From Candidatus Woesearchaeota archaeon (GTDB taxonomy: Archaea > Nanoarchaeota > Nanoarchaeia > Woesearchaeales > JAGVZT01): a DNA stretch of 54,208 nt. A program made the translations under genes and the position numbers. Numbering within the stretch: the stretch's first letter is position 1; each line of letters begins with the position of its first letter. This document shows positions 16,094 through 24,765 of this stretch, one piece after another. Location of the stretch: positions 1-54,208 of the forward strand of contig JAFCGF010000023.1 of assembly GCA_017608295.1 (NCBI GenBank), given 5' to 3'. A model generated the notes under the pieces. The model had not been told where the DNA came from. It did not search any database and was given only the letters and a program-made list of their open reading frames with translations.

Positions 16094-17690
16094 CTATTCC
16101 ATTTTCATCGATGACTCTTAAAATATAGTATCCCGGCGAGAGATCAATACATGAGATTCGTATCTCATTTTCATTGATTAATCTTGCTTCCTTAATTTTT
16201 TCCCCAAGCATATTATATAGTAGAATTGAATATATAGTAGGGGGAGAGTCTGAAATCGATAAAATAAAATTGTCATCACAAGGATTGGGATACAACTTGA
16301 GATGGGTTCTTCTATCGTTTAGGGTTGTGACGATAGGATCATCAAACTTTGCAATAAAAATATCCCTGTATCCTGCTGAAATTAAAGTTGTTGAATCAAA
16401 TATTGCATTCACTTCAAAATATCCTGCGGTGAAAAGATCATTGTTGTTTCCACCCATACCGAAGAAAATGTCATTCCCAGTTCCACCTCCTGATGTTCCG
16501 GTTTCTGCTATCCCGGTTGAGCCGTTTATTCGAATTGCATAAGCATCGTACATTCCATTTGATGAAAAGACTGAGGCACCAATCATCATATCTCCTTTGA
16601 ACCCTCCGCTGATATATAGATTGTTCTGTTCATTCACATACATACCAATCAATTCATCGTCAGAGGAACTCACGCCATCCATGGCCCATATTCCTTCACC
16701 TGAAGTATCTGACTTCAGCACATATGAGTCTCGAATATAACCAGTGTGGCCCTCTAAGGGAACTCCTAGAAAGTTCCCTTGTCCATAATGATACCCACCA
16801 ATGTATAGATAATCTTCTTTAGCCACAATTGGTCGTGGTAGGTCTTCCATTGGACCACCGAAAGATTTTGCGAAAATTACCTGTGCATTGTGACTGAGTT
16901 TAATCAAACTACAATCGGCATTGCCAAAAGAGGAATTGATCAGTGTAAAGGGACCCACTTCCCAGGTTGATGAAAAAAAGTACCCGGCAACATAAATGTT
17001 TTGTGAATTGTCAATAGTTACTCCATATCCTGCATGATCACTTTCGTCATTTCCACTGGCAAACACCCATTCATAGAAACCTGCTGTATCTACCTTAGCA
17101 ACAAAGGCATCCTTATTTGATGCATATGGCAATGTAAAGGGGCCAAAGATGGCACTACCATTGTAATATCCAGAAAATGCAACAAAAGCTTTATTCGGAC
17201 TGACACTGACACGGTATGCCCTGTCGGTAAAGTAACTACCCCCGGCAAGCGCCCATTTTACTTCCCCTTCAGTAGTGATACGACACACAAAAGCATCTGG
17301 CCCTCCATAACCTGTTAATTGTATTGGGCCAAAATCAGCTAATCCTCCAATAAATCCTGATATATATATATTCCCTTCATAATCGATATCCATTCCAGCT
17401 AGATTATCTTCACCAGGTCCGCCAAATCGTTGTGCCCAGATTATTTCGCCTGAATGGGTCATCCGAAGAAGAAAGATATCATCATCACCAGCACTTGTCA
17501 AACTAATAGTATCAAATGTAACTGTGCCTTAAAACCAGCCTCCAACGTAAATGGAATTGTCATCTGCGACTATAGTATATCCAACATCATCCCAAACAGA
17601 ACCATATTGTTTTATCCATGTATAGTTCCCTTGGCCGAAAAGTCCGGCTGTATTCAGGATAAAATAAATTAGGAACAATCTCGTTCTCAT
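16065..17690 (-). pseudogene. T9SS-exported beta-propeller (delta-60/SBBP-like) protein, interrupted by one stop codon
   Basis: The reading frame runs from ATG 17690 (signal peptide MRTRLFLIYFILNTAGLFGQG) to TAA at 16065, but an in-frame TAA sits at 17529-17531, at codon 54. Both sides are in the same frame and belong to one repeat family: about seven blades, each with YISGFxG/YVAGYF and WAxxFGG motifs. At the stop position other blades carry Gly, Asn, Lys or Glu, so a single base change from GAA or AAA explains it. The C terminus has a type A T9SS sorting domain (LKLYPNPCDDNF to SLKLKIE). It is either a fresh pseudogene, a sequencing error, or restarts internally at 17501 without a signal peptide. 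Its 3' end overlaps the convergent glycosyltransferase. Confidence 0.8.
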
Positions 17691-17716
17691 GTCAGTTAAA
17701 GATTTGAAAATCTTTA

Positions 17717-17740
17717 TTATATAACTAATGCGTTATATAA
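17717..17740. promoter_or_regulatory. Perfect inverted repeat in the leader of the propeller gene
   Basis: TTATATAAC, six bases, GTTATATAA. It lies between the -7 element at 17761-17768 and the ATG at 17690, so it could be an operator or an RNA hairpin. A second small palindrome, GATTTGAAAATC, is at 17701-17712. Confidence 0.4.
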
Positions 17741-17760
17741 ATATTAAGATGTCTGTTATG

Positions 17761-17768
17761 CAAATGTA
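17761..17768 (-). promoter_or_regulatory. -7 element for the propeller gene
   Basis: TACATTTG on the minus strand, 71 bases before the ATG at 17690. Confidence 0.5.
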
Positions 17769-17810
17769 TTAAATCAATTCCCGTATTCCAACAACCAGCT
17801 ATTCTTTTTC

Positions 17811-17818
17811 TATTTTTG
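17811..17818 (+). promoter_or_regulatory. -7 element for the flippase
   Basis: TATTTTTG, 28 bases before the ATG at 17846. Confidence 0.5.
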
Positions 17819-17845
17819 ACGTTTAATGACGACAACTAAACTCTG

Positions 17846-19330
17846 ATGATCTCCCGCACATTCTTTAAATCATCTCTCATCTATACCGTTGTCGGAGCAT
17901 TGCCATATGTCTCTGGTTTTCTATTGATCCCCTGGTTTACAGCTTACCTGACACCGGCCCAGTTTGGTGTGAATGCCCTCTTCATCAGCATGATGTACTT
18001 TATCCAGATACTATCCTCATACGGGCTGGATATGTCGGCTGGTGTGCTATACTTCGACTACAGAGATGACAAAGCAAAATTGAAGAGATTTCTGGGGACC
18101 GTATTCATTGGCTTGATAATATCTGGTGCTGTTGTATTTCTGATGTTCGCCCTGGGGGGTGTCCGGCTTTTCGATCTCACTTTCAGCGGCGGAGATGTGC
18201 TGGCACTGATCCCATTCGGCCTCTTCACCATCATCTCCGCTGTCTTTAACGGGATCTTTAAAACATATTCCGCTTTGCTGATAAACCAGCAGCGCCCGGT
18301 GCGCTTCTTCTGGTTGAATATCTCTAACTTTCTGATCACCATCGCAGCTTCACTTACAATCCTGTACCTCTATCCCTATACACTTTATGGTCCCATCGTC
18401 GGAAGGATGATTCCCGCTATCGTTTCTGCCTCAATTTGCCTGATCATGATTGGTGCTGAATACGGTTTTCATTGGGAATCAACCAATGTGAAACGCATTG
18501 TCAATTATACTACACCATTATTGGTATATGCATTGCTCTCATGGTCGGTAAACTACATCGACCGGTTTATCATTCTTCGGTTTATGGATGATCCGACTTA
18601 TGTCGGGATCTATGACTTCGGTGTGAAACTGGTACTTGGGATCGAGCTGCTGCTTCTGGGGCTAGTCAATGCAGTCAACCCAAAGGTCTATTCCATCTGG
18701 AAAGATCAGAACCTGTGTGGAAGCACGATCGAGATCAACCGGTATTACAATGGTCTGACTGCCTTTGTCCTGATCCTGATCCCGGTATTTGTCTTGCTCG
18801 CACCCCTCCTGATCCCGATCGTAATCAAAAAGGAGATCTATTACGAGGCATTTGGCTTTCTGGCAATTCTTGCTGCAGGATATGCCACGCGGGTATGGTT
18901 TTATATGTTCATGGCACCTTTGATGTTTTTTAAACGGACCCGGGCAATGCCACGTGTTTTCGCTATCAGCGCCCTCTTTGAGATCGTCGCAGCGATTGTA
19001 ATGATCAAATATTTTGGCTTGATGGGAGCAGTCTGGGTGAACTTCCTGCTAAAACCGTTGCAAGCATTGCTGCTTTATCTGGAGAGTAGAAAAATCTATA
19101 CTTATAAATTCAATCCCTGGAAGATCATATACCTCCCCATCATCTTTATCGCTGTGGTCCTGATTTCCGAGATATTCATAACCAATCAGACCCGGCTCTT
19201 CTTCCATGGAGGAGAGCTGCTTGTGAGCATCGGCCTGGTATGGGTGGTTTACAGAAGAGAATTGGTTCCTCTTATCCGCAAGATCCTATCAGATAAAGGA
19301 TTGATCAGAGGACGAGAAATTTCCTCGTAA
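17846..19330 (+). CDS. Polysaccharide/oligosaccharide flippase (Wzx/MOP family)
   Basis: 494 aa with about 12-14 hydrophobic spans throughout. The N terminus FFKSSLIYTVVGALPYVSGFLLIPWFTAYLTPAQFGVNAL is characteristic of Wzx-type MOP exporters. Predicted to flip undecaprenyl-linked oligosaccharides made by the neighbouring cluster across the inner membrane. No Wzy polymerase or Wzz is visible. The 3' end overlaps the convergent T9SS gene by 26 bases. Confidence 0.9.
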   Translation: MISRTFFKSSLIYTVVGALPYVSGFLLIPWFTAYLTPAQFGVNALFISMMYFIQILSSYGLDMSAGVLYFDYRDDKAKLKRFLGTVFIGLIISGAVVFLMFALGGVRLFDLTFSGGDVLALIPFGLFTIISAVFNGIFKTYSALLINQQRPVRFFWLNISNFLITIAASLTILYLYPYTLYGPIVGRMIPAIVSASICLIMIGAEYGFHWESTNVKRIVNYTTPLLVYALLSWSVNYIDRFIILRFMDDPTYVGIYDFGVKLVLGIELLLLGLVNAVNPKVYSIWKDQNLCGSTIEINRYYNGLTAFVLILIPVFVLLAPLLIPIVIKKEIYYEAFGFLAILAAGYATRVWFYMFMAPLMFFKRTRAMPRVFAISALFEIVAAIVMIKYFGLMGAVWVNFLLKPLQALLLYLESRKIYTYKFNPWKIIYLPIIFIAVVLISEIFITNQTRLFFHGGELLVSIGLVWVVYRRELVPLIRKILSDKGLIRGREISS

Positions 19331-20651
19331 CTGCCTCTCCGTTTACCCGGGCATGAAGATAATATAATCCTTTGCTGAACCCCCTGAGGTTTAATGATAC
19401 CTCTGTAGTATTTGTTACAACGAATGTTCTTTTTTCCGTGACGATGATCCCCTGAGAATTGATAATTCTGAACAAGATCTCTTTTTCCCCGGGTGATTGA
19501 ATGTGTATATTGAGGTAATCCCGTGCAGGGTTGGGATACACAAGGAACTGAAGATCCCCGGAATAATGAAGTACTCCGGTTGATTTGAGGGTGATGGAAT
19601 CACAATAGGTTTCAGTACCACAATAATTCGTAACTGTTTCACATACATAATAAGTGCCGCTATCCGAAAAGACATGAACCGGATTCTGCATATCTGAAAA
19701 AAACCCGTCACCGAAATCCCACAGCCAGGATAGGGGCATTGTGCTTGAATCAAAAAAGGAAACGATCAGGTTTTCAGTTTTATACCAATAATGCGGATCA
19801 GGATCGACGCATACTTTGATGGTATCACATATCGTATCCGTTCCGCAGGAATCCTCAATACTCAGGCATACTTCGTAGATGCCATACTGCTGATATGTGT
19901 GGAGAGGATCCTGTAACGTAGAACTATAGCCGTCGCCAAACTCCCAATTCCAGCTGGTGGCTGAAGTGGATAGATCCTCAAATGTAACTGTTTTTTCTTC
20001 GATGGTATAGGTAAAATCAGCAACAGGAGGATCACATGTCATATACGTGACAACCAGTTTCGGCCGGTCGGATCCCATTTCTGTATCAGAAGATCCAAAA
20101 ACAAGGCACGCATAGGGTTCCTGCGTTACCAGACTTACCATCATTCCATAATTCTGATCTGGATCGGCCCTCCAGAGCTTTACATAATCGGTTACATCGA
20201 TATCGGTATAATCCTCTTGCGGAAGAACAGAGGGCGGAAGATAAATTTTTCCTTCCTCTGTAACATCAGGCTGATTATTCCAGGTTGCTGTCATAAAATC
20301 CCACGGTTGGGTTATTCGCCGGATGTAAGCCTCGTTATCGCCTGAATGTTCCGGCCAGGATCCATTTGGATCAAAATACAAATTAAACCTGGCGTCTATG
20401 ATACTATCAGAGGAGGAGAGTTCTGACAGATCGAACCGGATCAAGTCTTTGCCAACATAAGGAGATCCCAGGTATGTCCAGGCTGTTACCAGAAACCCTT
20501 TATCATATCCGGGTTCATCGGGAATGGCTGAATTAATAAATGCATCAAATCCATTCTGTGGACCCGGTTGCAAAATCAACGTTTTCAGTTCGCCACAAAT
20601 TCCTGAGACAATTTGCAGTAAAATTGCGATTAGCAGAAATATTTTTCTCAT
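19305..20651 (-). CDS. T9SS cargo with DNRLRE and two PKD domains
   Basis: 448 aa. Signal peptide (MRKIFLLIAILLQIVSGICG). A DNRLRE/CBM96-like domain covers about 25-210 (GKDLIRFDLSEL, TWNNQPDV, YVKLWRADPDQNYGMMV, RPKLVVTYMT). Two PKD domains follow, with WNWEFGDGYSSTLQDPLHTY near 245 and WLWDFGDGFFSDMQNPVHVF near 310. The type A T9SS sorting domain closes the protein (FLVYPNPARDYLNIHI to RKFLVL). Exported by Sec then T9SS to the surface. DNRLRE modules are linked to carbohydrate binding; the ligand here is unknown. Confidence 0.9.
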   Translation of the reverse strand: MRKIFLLIAILLQIVSGICGELKTLILQPGPQNGFDAFINSAIPDEPGYDKGFLVTAWTYLGSPYVGKDLIRFDLSELSSSDSIIDARFNLYFDPNGSWPEHSGDNEAYIRRITQPWDFMTATWNNQPDVTEEGKIYLPPSVLPQEDYTDIDVTDYVKLWRADPDQNYGMMVSLVTQEPYACLVFGSSDTEMGSDRPKLVVTYMTCDPPVADFTYTIEEKTVTFEDLSTSATSWNWEFGDGYSSTLQDPLHTYQQYGIYEVCLSIEDSCGTDTICDTIKVCVDPDPHYWYKTENLIVSFFDSSTMPLSWLWDFGDGFFSDMQNPVHVFSDSGTYYVCETVTNYCGTETYCDSITLKSTGVLHYSGDLQFLVYPNPARDYLNIHIQSPGEKEILFRIINSQGIIVTEKRTFVVTNTTEVSLNLRGFSKGLYYLHARVNGEAVTRKFLVL

Positions 20652-20695
20652 GACACTGATATTTATATTGAATAATCCCTAAAAACCACCCTATA

Positions 20696-20703
20696 CAAAT
20701 ATA
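20696..20703 (-). promoter_or_regulatory. -7 element for the DNRLRE/PKD gene
   Basis: TATATTTG on the minus strand, 45 bases before the ATG at 20651. Confidence 0.55.
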
Positions 20704-20732
20704 CAGCTTTTTTTATTTTTTTGTTACTTTTT

Positions 20733-21692
20733 TTAACTTTTAGTAACTCCGGTTCTCCCCGCCTGTCTTGCATTCATAATACTTGCATTCAGTTCAAATC
20801 CGATTAACAGACTGATTGCATTGACATAGATCCAGACCAGCACGATCAGCAGCGTTCCAATCGATCCGTAGAGGGCGTTGTACTTGGAGAAGTTATCGAC
20901 GTAGAAATTGAATCCCAGCGTGGTGAGGATCACCAGGATAGTGGCAAGTATCGACCCGGCAGAGAGAAAATGGTAACGCCCGTGCTTAGCCGGCGCCAGA
21001 TAGTAGAGGATGGAGATGGCCATTAACAGGAGCATGATGACAATGATCCATCGCAATAATTGCATGGTGATCACAAAGAGATAACTATTCAACACCGATT
21101 CTGAAAAAATCAAGCCAAGGAGCATCGGGCCAAAAGTCATCAGACCGATCGAGACGATCAGAAGAGTGGAGAGAAAGAAGAGGATCACAATAGAGATCAT
21201 GTATTGTTTGACTGCCGTTCGTGTTTCAAATGTATGAGCTGTTGTGTTGAAAGCATCAATCAAACTGTTTATTCCATTGGTTGAGAAAACCAGAGCAAGG
21301 AAGAAATTCAGGATCAACAGGCCACTCCGCGGGCGGGTAATGATATCTATCAGGGTTTCGCGGACAGTCTCCCAGGCCAGATGCGGGATGAACTCCTCTA
21401 TCAGGTCTAACAAGACTTGCTGGAAGTTTTGGATAGGGACGAAGGGAATGATTGTGAAAAGAAATATCAGGAAGGGGAAGATCGCCAGGAAAAAGGAGAA
21501 GGAAACGGCAGAAGCCCGTGATGTAAGGTATCCCTTAGACAACCCATTCACAAAGAAAATGGTTACATCATAGAGTGACATTCCTTCAAATCCGGGCAGG
21601 ACAATTCGTTTCAATGTCCGGATAAGGAAAGCAACGGGTTTCCACTCCGTTATTTTCTTACCAGTTTTCCGGGAGGTCGGGGGCGTTGTCAT
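20733..21692 (-). CDS. YihY/virulence-factor BrkB family membrane protein
   Basis: 319 aa with about six membrane spans. SRASAVSFSFFLAIFPFLIFLFTIIPF is the family signature after the first amphipathic segment. Function is unresolved for the family despite the old RNase BN label. The start at 21692 lies inside nadC (35-base overlap), consistent with coupling; a later start at the MSLYDV methionine (codon 39) would avoid the overlap. nadC, DUF4783 and rlmH are its usual Bacteroidota neighbours. Confidence 0.87.
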   Translation of the reverse strand: MTTPPTSRKTGKKITEWKPVAFLIRTLKRIVLPGFEGMSLYDVTIFFVNGLSKGYLTSRASAVSFSFFLAIFPFLIFLFTIIPFVPIQNFQQVLLDLIEEFIPHLAWETVRETLIDIITRPRSGLLILNFFLALVFSTNGINSLIDAFNTTAHTFETRTAVKQYMISIVILFFLSTLLIVSIGLMTFGPMLLGLIFSESVLNSYLFVITMQLLRWIIVIMLLLMAISILYYLAPAKHGRYHFLSAGSILATILVILTTLGFNFYVDNFSKYNALYGSIGTLLIVLVWIYVNAISLLIGFELNASIMNARQAGRTGVTKS

Positions 21693-22536
21693 AGAACCGT
21701 TTGATTACTGCTTTCAAACTCATATCCAGACTCTTGATTTGATGGGTCAGGCTGCCCAGCGAGATGAAATCCACACCAGTTTCTGCATATTGTTTGATAT
21801 TCTCCAGGACGATTCCCCCGGATGCCTCTGTTTCATACCTGCCATCGATAATCTGAACCGCCGAGGCAACATCCTCAGCCGGGAAATTGTCGAACATAAT
21901 CCGGTCGATATGACCGAAATTTGCCGCATCAAGAAGCTCAGCAAAATTTCTGACCTCAATCTCGACCTTCAGTTTCTTTCCGGTGCGCTCCATATATTTC
22001 ATCACAGCTTCTATCGCATTTTCGATCCCTTTGGCATAATCCACATGGTTGTCTTTGATCATGATCATGTCGTATAAACCCATCCGGTGATTTTCAGCGC
22101 CTCCCAATCTGACTGCATATTTCTCCAGTTCACGTAATAACGGGGTTGTTTTACGGGTATCGAGGATCTTCGCCTTTGTGCCTTGAATTTCCTTAACCAT
22201 CCGGAAGGTCTCTGTGGCAATCCCGCTGAGTCGTTGCATGAAATTCAGGACTGTTCTTTCAGCTGCCAGGATGGATCGGATATCCCCTTCCACCGTAAAC
22301 GGGACATCACCAATCTCGACAAAAGTCCCATCAGTGATCCGGACGTCCATCTTCAGGTCCGGATCCACTTTCTGAAAGACCTTCTCTGCTACCTGCATCC
22401 CGGCCAACACGCCATTCGCTTTCATCAGCAATTGCGCCTTTCCCTGCGTTCCTTCTTCAATGCATGCCAGAGAAGTATGATCGCCATCTCCAAGATCCTC
22501 TTTCAGGGCCTCTTCTATAATTTTATCTAACTCCAT
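21658..22536 (-). CDS. nadC: Nicotinate-nucleotide pyrophosphorylase (carboxylating)
   Basis: 292 aa, full length. Quinolinate phosphoribosyltransferase motifs: EDLGDGDHTS at the N terminus, ERTVLNFMQRLSGIAT, DTRKTTPLLR, RLGGAENHRMGLYDMIMIKDNH, EIEVRNFAE and ASGGI. Converts quinolinate and PRPP to nicotinate mononucleotide, CO2 and PPi in de novo NAD synthesis. The leader (22537-22620) is a modular repeat of the same kind as in the bat operon. Confidence 0.97.
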   Translation of the reverse strand: MELDKIIEEALKEDLGDGDHTSLACIEEGTQGKAQLLMKANGVLAGMQVAEKVFQKVDPDLKMDVRITDGTFVEIGDVPFTVEGDIRSILAAERTVLNFMQRLSGIATETFRMVKEIQGTKAKILDTRKTTPLLRELEKYAVRLGGAENHRMGLYDMIMIKDNHVDYAKGIENAIEAVMKYMERTGKKLKVEIEVRNFAELLDAANFGHIDRIMFDNFPAEDVASAVQIIDGRYETEASGGIVLENIKQYAETGVDFISLGSLTHQIKSLDMSLKAVIKRFYDNAPDLPENW

Positions 22537-22620
22537 ATTGCTCGTTACTCATTACTCGCTTTTTTTACCACGAAGGACACGAAGGAAAAATTCCTCATTC
22601 TTTACTCCTCATTCCTCATT
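22537..22620 (-). repeat. Modular intergenic repeat (A-B1-C) ahead of nadC
   Basis: Read in the direction of transcription: a post-stop array GAATGAGGAGTAAAGAATGAGGAA, then TTCCTTCGTGTCCTTCGTGG plus a poly-A run (plus-strand 22561-22586), then GCGAGTAATGAGTAACGAGCA directly before the ATG. The same three parts in the same order occur at 26624-26743 and 29666-29838. Confidence 0.75.
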
Positions 22621-23025
22621 TCACATTATTTCCGTCAACTGAAACAAAAACACTTTGTTTTGCTCTCTCTCCTTTCTCGTTACAAAGTATAGCCGATAGG
22701 TCTTTGTGCCTGATTCCAATTTGCCCAGTGAATAGGAGCTGTCATCACTATTTGTCCCCTCTTTCGTTATTTTCACGGAAGCCACCGGATGCTCTTTGAA
22801 AAACTTCTTCAGGATCATGGAGGCCTGGTTGTGGCTGTAGTTGCCACTGTATCCCGGGATTTGCAGGTCAACCATCGAGTGGAAACCGGAGAGAAGAGCA
22901 GAGATGTTATTCTTTGCTAAGGCAGTCACTATCTGGTCATTTACGGTCTGTGCCGGAAGATAATTTGCCGGGAGGATGATCCCCATCCATAATATCATTA
23001 TTATATATAATCTCCTTTTTCGCAT
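22621..23025 (-). CDS. DUF4783 family exported protein
   Basis: 134 aa. Signal peptide (ILWMGIILPANYLPAQ), then a small alpha/beta domain with LLSGFHSMVDLQIPG and ILKKFFKEHP, as in DUF4783 (NTF2-like fold). Function unknown. It is the first gene of the minus-strand unit with nadC and yihY, a common arrangement in Bacteroidota. Confidence 0.82.
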   Translation of the reverse strand: MRKRRLYIIMILWMGIILPANYLPAQTVNDQIVTALAKNNISALLSGFHSMVDLQIPGYSGNYSHNQASMILKKFFKEHPVASVKITKEGTNSDDSSYSLGKLESGTKTYRLYFVTRKEREQNKVFLFQLTEIM

Positions 23026-23047
23026 CAGGTGTGAGAGTATCTTTTAA

Positions 23048-23063
23048 CAAACATACAAAATTA
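23048..23063 (-). promoter_or_regulatory. Overlapping -7 candidates for DUF4783-nadC-yihY
   Basis: The minus strand carries TAATTTTG (23063-23056) and TATGTTTG (23055-23048) back to back, 23 bases or more before the ATG. A TTTG at 23090-23087 could be the -33 element of the first. Confidence 0.45.
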
Positions 23064-23102
23064 CAGGATAATTGCGACCTTTGCGCCAAATTTCCTGATA
23101 TA

Positions 23103-23573
23103 ATGATTCGTTTGATTTGTATAGGCAAGACAGATGATCGTTCAATCATGCACTTGCTGGATGAATATGAGAAGCGTATTTTCCGGTATGGGAGCTTTGT
23201 GATCAATGAGATCCCTACACTAAAAAAGAGCGCCTCATTCAGCAAAGGGGAATTGAAAACCCGAGAAGGAGAATTGATCCTGAAGCAGATCACAAAGGAT
23301 GATTATGTTGTTCTGCTGGATGAACAGGGAAAAGAGCTGCGGTCGACTGAGTTTGCCTCTTTTCTGAATCAGCGATTCGTGATGGGAGGGAAGAAGCTCT
23401 GTTTTGTCACCGGAGGAGCATTTGGTGTTGACGGGAAAGTGAAAAACAGGGCTGATCACATACTATCATTGTCAAAAATGACGTTTCCTCATCAGCTGGT
23501 CAGGTTGATCTTCGCAGAGCAACTTTACCGGGCGTTGTCCATTCTGCGAAATGAAGCTTACCATCACGAATAG
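23103..23573 (+). CDS. rlmH: 23S rRNA (pseudouridine-1915 N3) methyltransferase
   Basis: 156 aa from the ATG at 23103, which gives the family N terminus MIRLICIGKTD; a longer frame from 23031 adds 24 unlikely residues. SPOUT fold: DYVVLLDEQGKELRSTEFA, CFVTGGAFGVDGKVKNRA for SAM binding, and the C-terminal MTFPHQLVRLIFAEQLYRA with EAYHH. Methylates pseudouridine 1915 of helix 69 in 23S rRNA. Divergent from the nadC unit. Confidence 0.96.
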   Translation: MIRLICIGKTDDRSIMHLLDEYEKRIFRYGSFVINEIPTLKKSASFSKGELKTREGELILKQITKDDYVVLLDEQGKELRSTEFASFLNQRFVMGGKKLCFVTGGAFGVDGKVKNRADHILSLSKMTFPHQLVRLIFAEQLYRALSILRNEAYHHE

Positions 23574-23663
23574 GGAATTTCCTCAGGGAATCTTTAACAA
23601 ATTTTTAACTGATAGCTTAACAATTATTAACAGCCACAATTTTTGCTTTTTTTTTGCATTTCA

Positions 23664-23671
23664 TAATTTTG
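23664..23671 (+). promoter_or_regulatory. Promoter of the moxR-bat operon
   Basis: TAATTTTG with a TTTG at 23642-23645, spacing 18, and the ATG 20 bases downstream. It is the only good promoter seen for the genes from 23691 to 32556. Confidence 0.68.
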
Positions 23672-23690
23672 CGCTCATAAAATTTTAATA

Positions 23691-24683
23691 ATGGTTGAAA
23701 CGGATATTAAAGAATTAAATGAACGGATCCAGAAGGAGAGTGCGTTTGTCGACCTCCTTACCATGGAGATGCATAAGGTGATCATCGGACAGAAGCAGAT
23801 GATCGAACGATTGCTGATTGGATTGCTCACCAATGGACACATTTTGCTGGAGGGAGTACCCGGATTGGCAAAAACGCTGGCAATTAAATCCCTGGCGAAT
23901 ACCATTGACGCAAAGTTCAGCCGCATCCAGTTTACGCCCGATTTGCTGCCCGCCGATTTGATTGGAACGCTGATCTACAGTCAGAAGAAAGAGGAGTTCT
24001 GGGTCAGAAAAGGCCCTATTTTCGCCAACTTCATTCTGGCTGACGAGATCAACCGCTCCCCGGCAAAGGTTCAGAGCGCCCTGCTTGAAGCGATGCAGGA
24101 GCGTCAGGTGACGATCGGAGAAGAGACCTTTAAACTCGATGAACCCTTCCTGGTGATGGCTACGGAGAACCCAATTGAACAGGAGGGAACGTATCCTCTT
24201 CCGGAAGCGCAGGTCGACAGATTCATGTTGAAAGTGATCATTGACTATCCTGATAAACAGGAGGAGAAACTGATCATCAGGGAAAATATCATGGGTGACT
24301 TCCCAAGTACTACTGCTGTAGTAAAGACGGGTGATATCATCCGGGCTCGTGGAGTCGTCCGGGAAGTGTATCTCGATGAGAAGATCGAAAACTACATCAC
24401 GGATATTGTCTTTGCTTCCCGTTATCCTGGTGAATACAAGTTGAAAAAATTTGAAGGACTGATCAGCTATGGCGGATCTCCGCGGGCCAGCATCAACCTG
24501 GCTCTGGCCGCGAAAGCATTCGCCTTCATCAAACGTCGTGGCTATGTGATCCCTGAAGATATCCGGGCTGTGGCTCACGACGTGCTCCGTCACCGTATCG
24601 GCCTCACTTACGAAGCCGAAGCAGAGAACATCACAACGGAAGATATTATCATGGAGATATTAAACACGGTAGAGGTACCATAA
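23691..24683 (+). CDS. MoxR-family AAA+ ATPase
   Basis: 330 aa. Walker A GVPGLAKT near residue 55, Walker B ILADEINR near 116, sensor region MATENPIEQEGTYPLPEAQ, then VDRFMLK and the AAA lid domain. MoxR proteins act as chaperone-like ATPases working with VWA proteins; here the partners are the DUF58 and Bat proteins encoded downstream. First gene of the aerotolerance operon. Confidence 0.95.
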   Translation: MVETDIKELNERIQKESAFVDLLTMEMHKVIIGQKQMIERLLIGLLTNGHILLEGVPGLAKTLAIKSLANTIDAKFSRIQFTPDLLPADLIGTLIYSQKKEEFWVRKGPIFANFILADEINRSPAKVQSALLEAMQERQVTIGEETFKLDEPFLVMATENPIEQEGTYPLPEAQVDRFMLKVIIDYPDKQEEKLIIRENIMGDFPSTTAVVKTGDIIRARGVVREVYLDEKIENYITDIVFASRYPGEYKLKKFEGLISYGGSPRASINLALAAKAFAFIKRRGYVIPEDIRAVAHDVLRHRIGLTYEAEAENITTEDIIMEILNTVEVP

Positions 24684-24765
24684 AATCGTGAATCGTGAAC
24701 CGTGAATCGTGAATGGTTATAACGCTGTCTCACGTCTCACGTCTCACGTTTCACGTCTCACGTAT
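24684..24765 (+). repeat. Repeat spacer moxR to DUF58, with inverted halves
   Basis: After the stop comes (CGTGAATC/A)n, four units at about 24687-24715. Just before the ATG comes (TCTCACG)n, four to five units at about 24729-24763. CGTGA and TCACG are reverse complements, so the two halves can pair into a long imperfect stem. The second array ends two bases before the start codon. Confidence 0.75.

Noticed and set aside
23715..24593. Long minus-strand reading frame (292 codons) opposite moxR
   Set aside because: The plus strand encodes a textbook MoxR ATPase; the antisense frame has no family features, no promoter and is a codon-usage shadow.
24684..24765. Possible CRISPR array
   Set aside because: Units of 7-8 bp without unique spacers; too short and contiguous for CRISPR.
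24709..24765. Upstream start for the DUF58 gene
   Set aside because: The extra residues would be encoded entirely by the repeat array, and the family N terminus fits the ATG at 24766.
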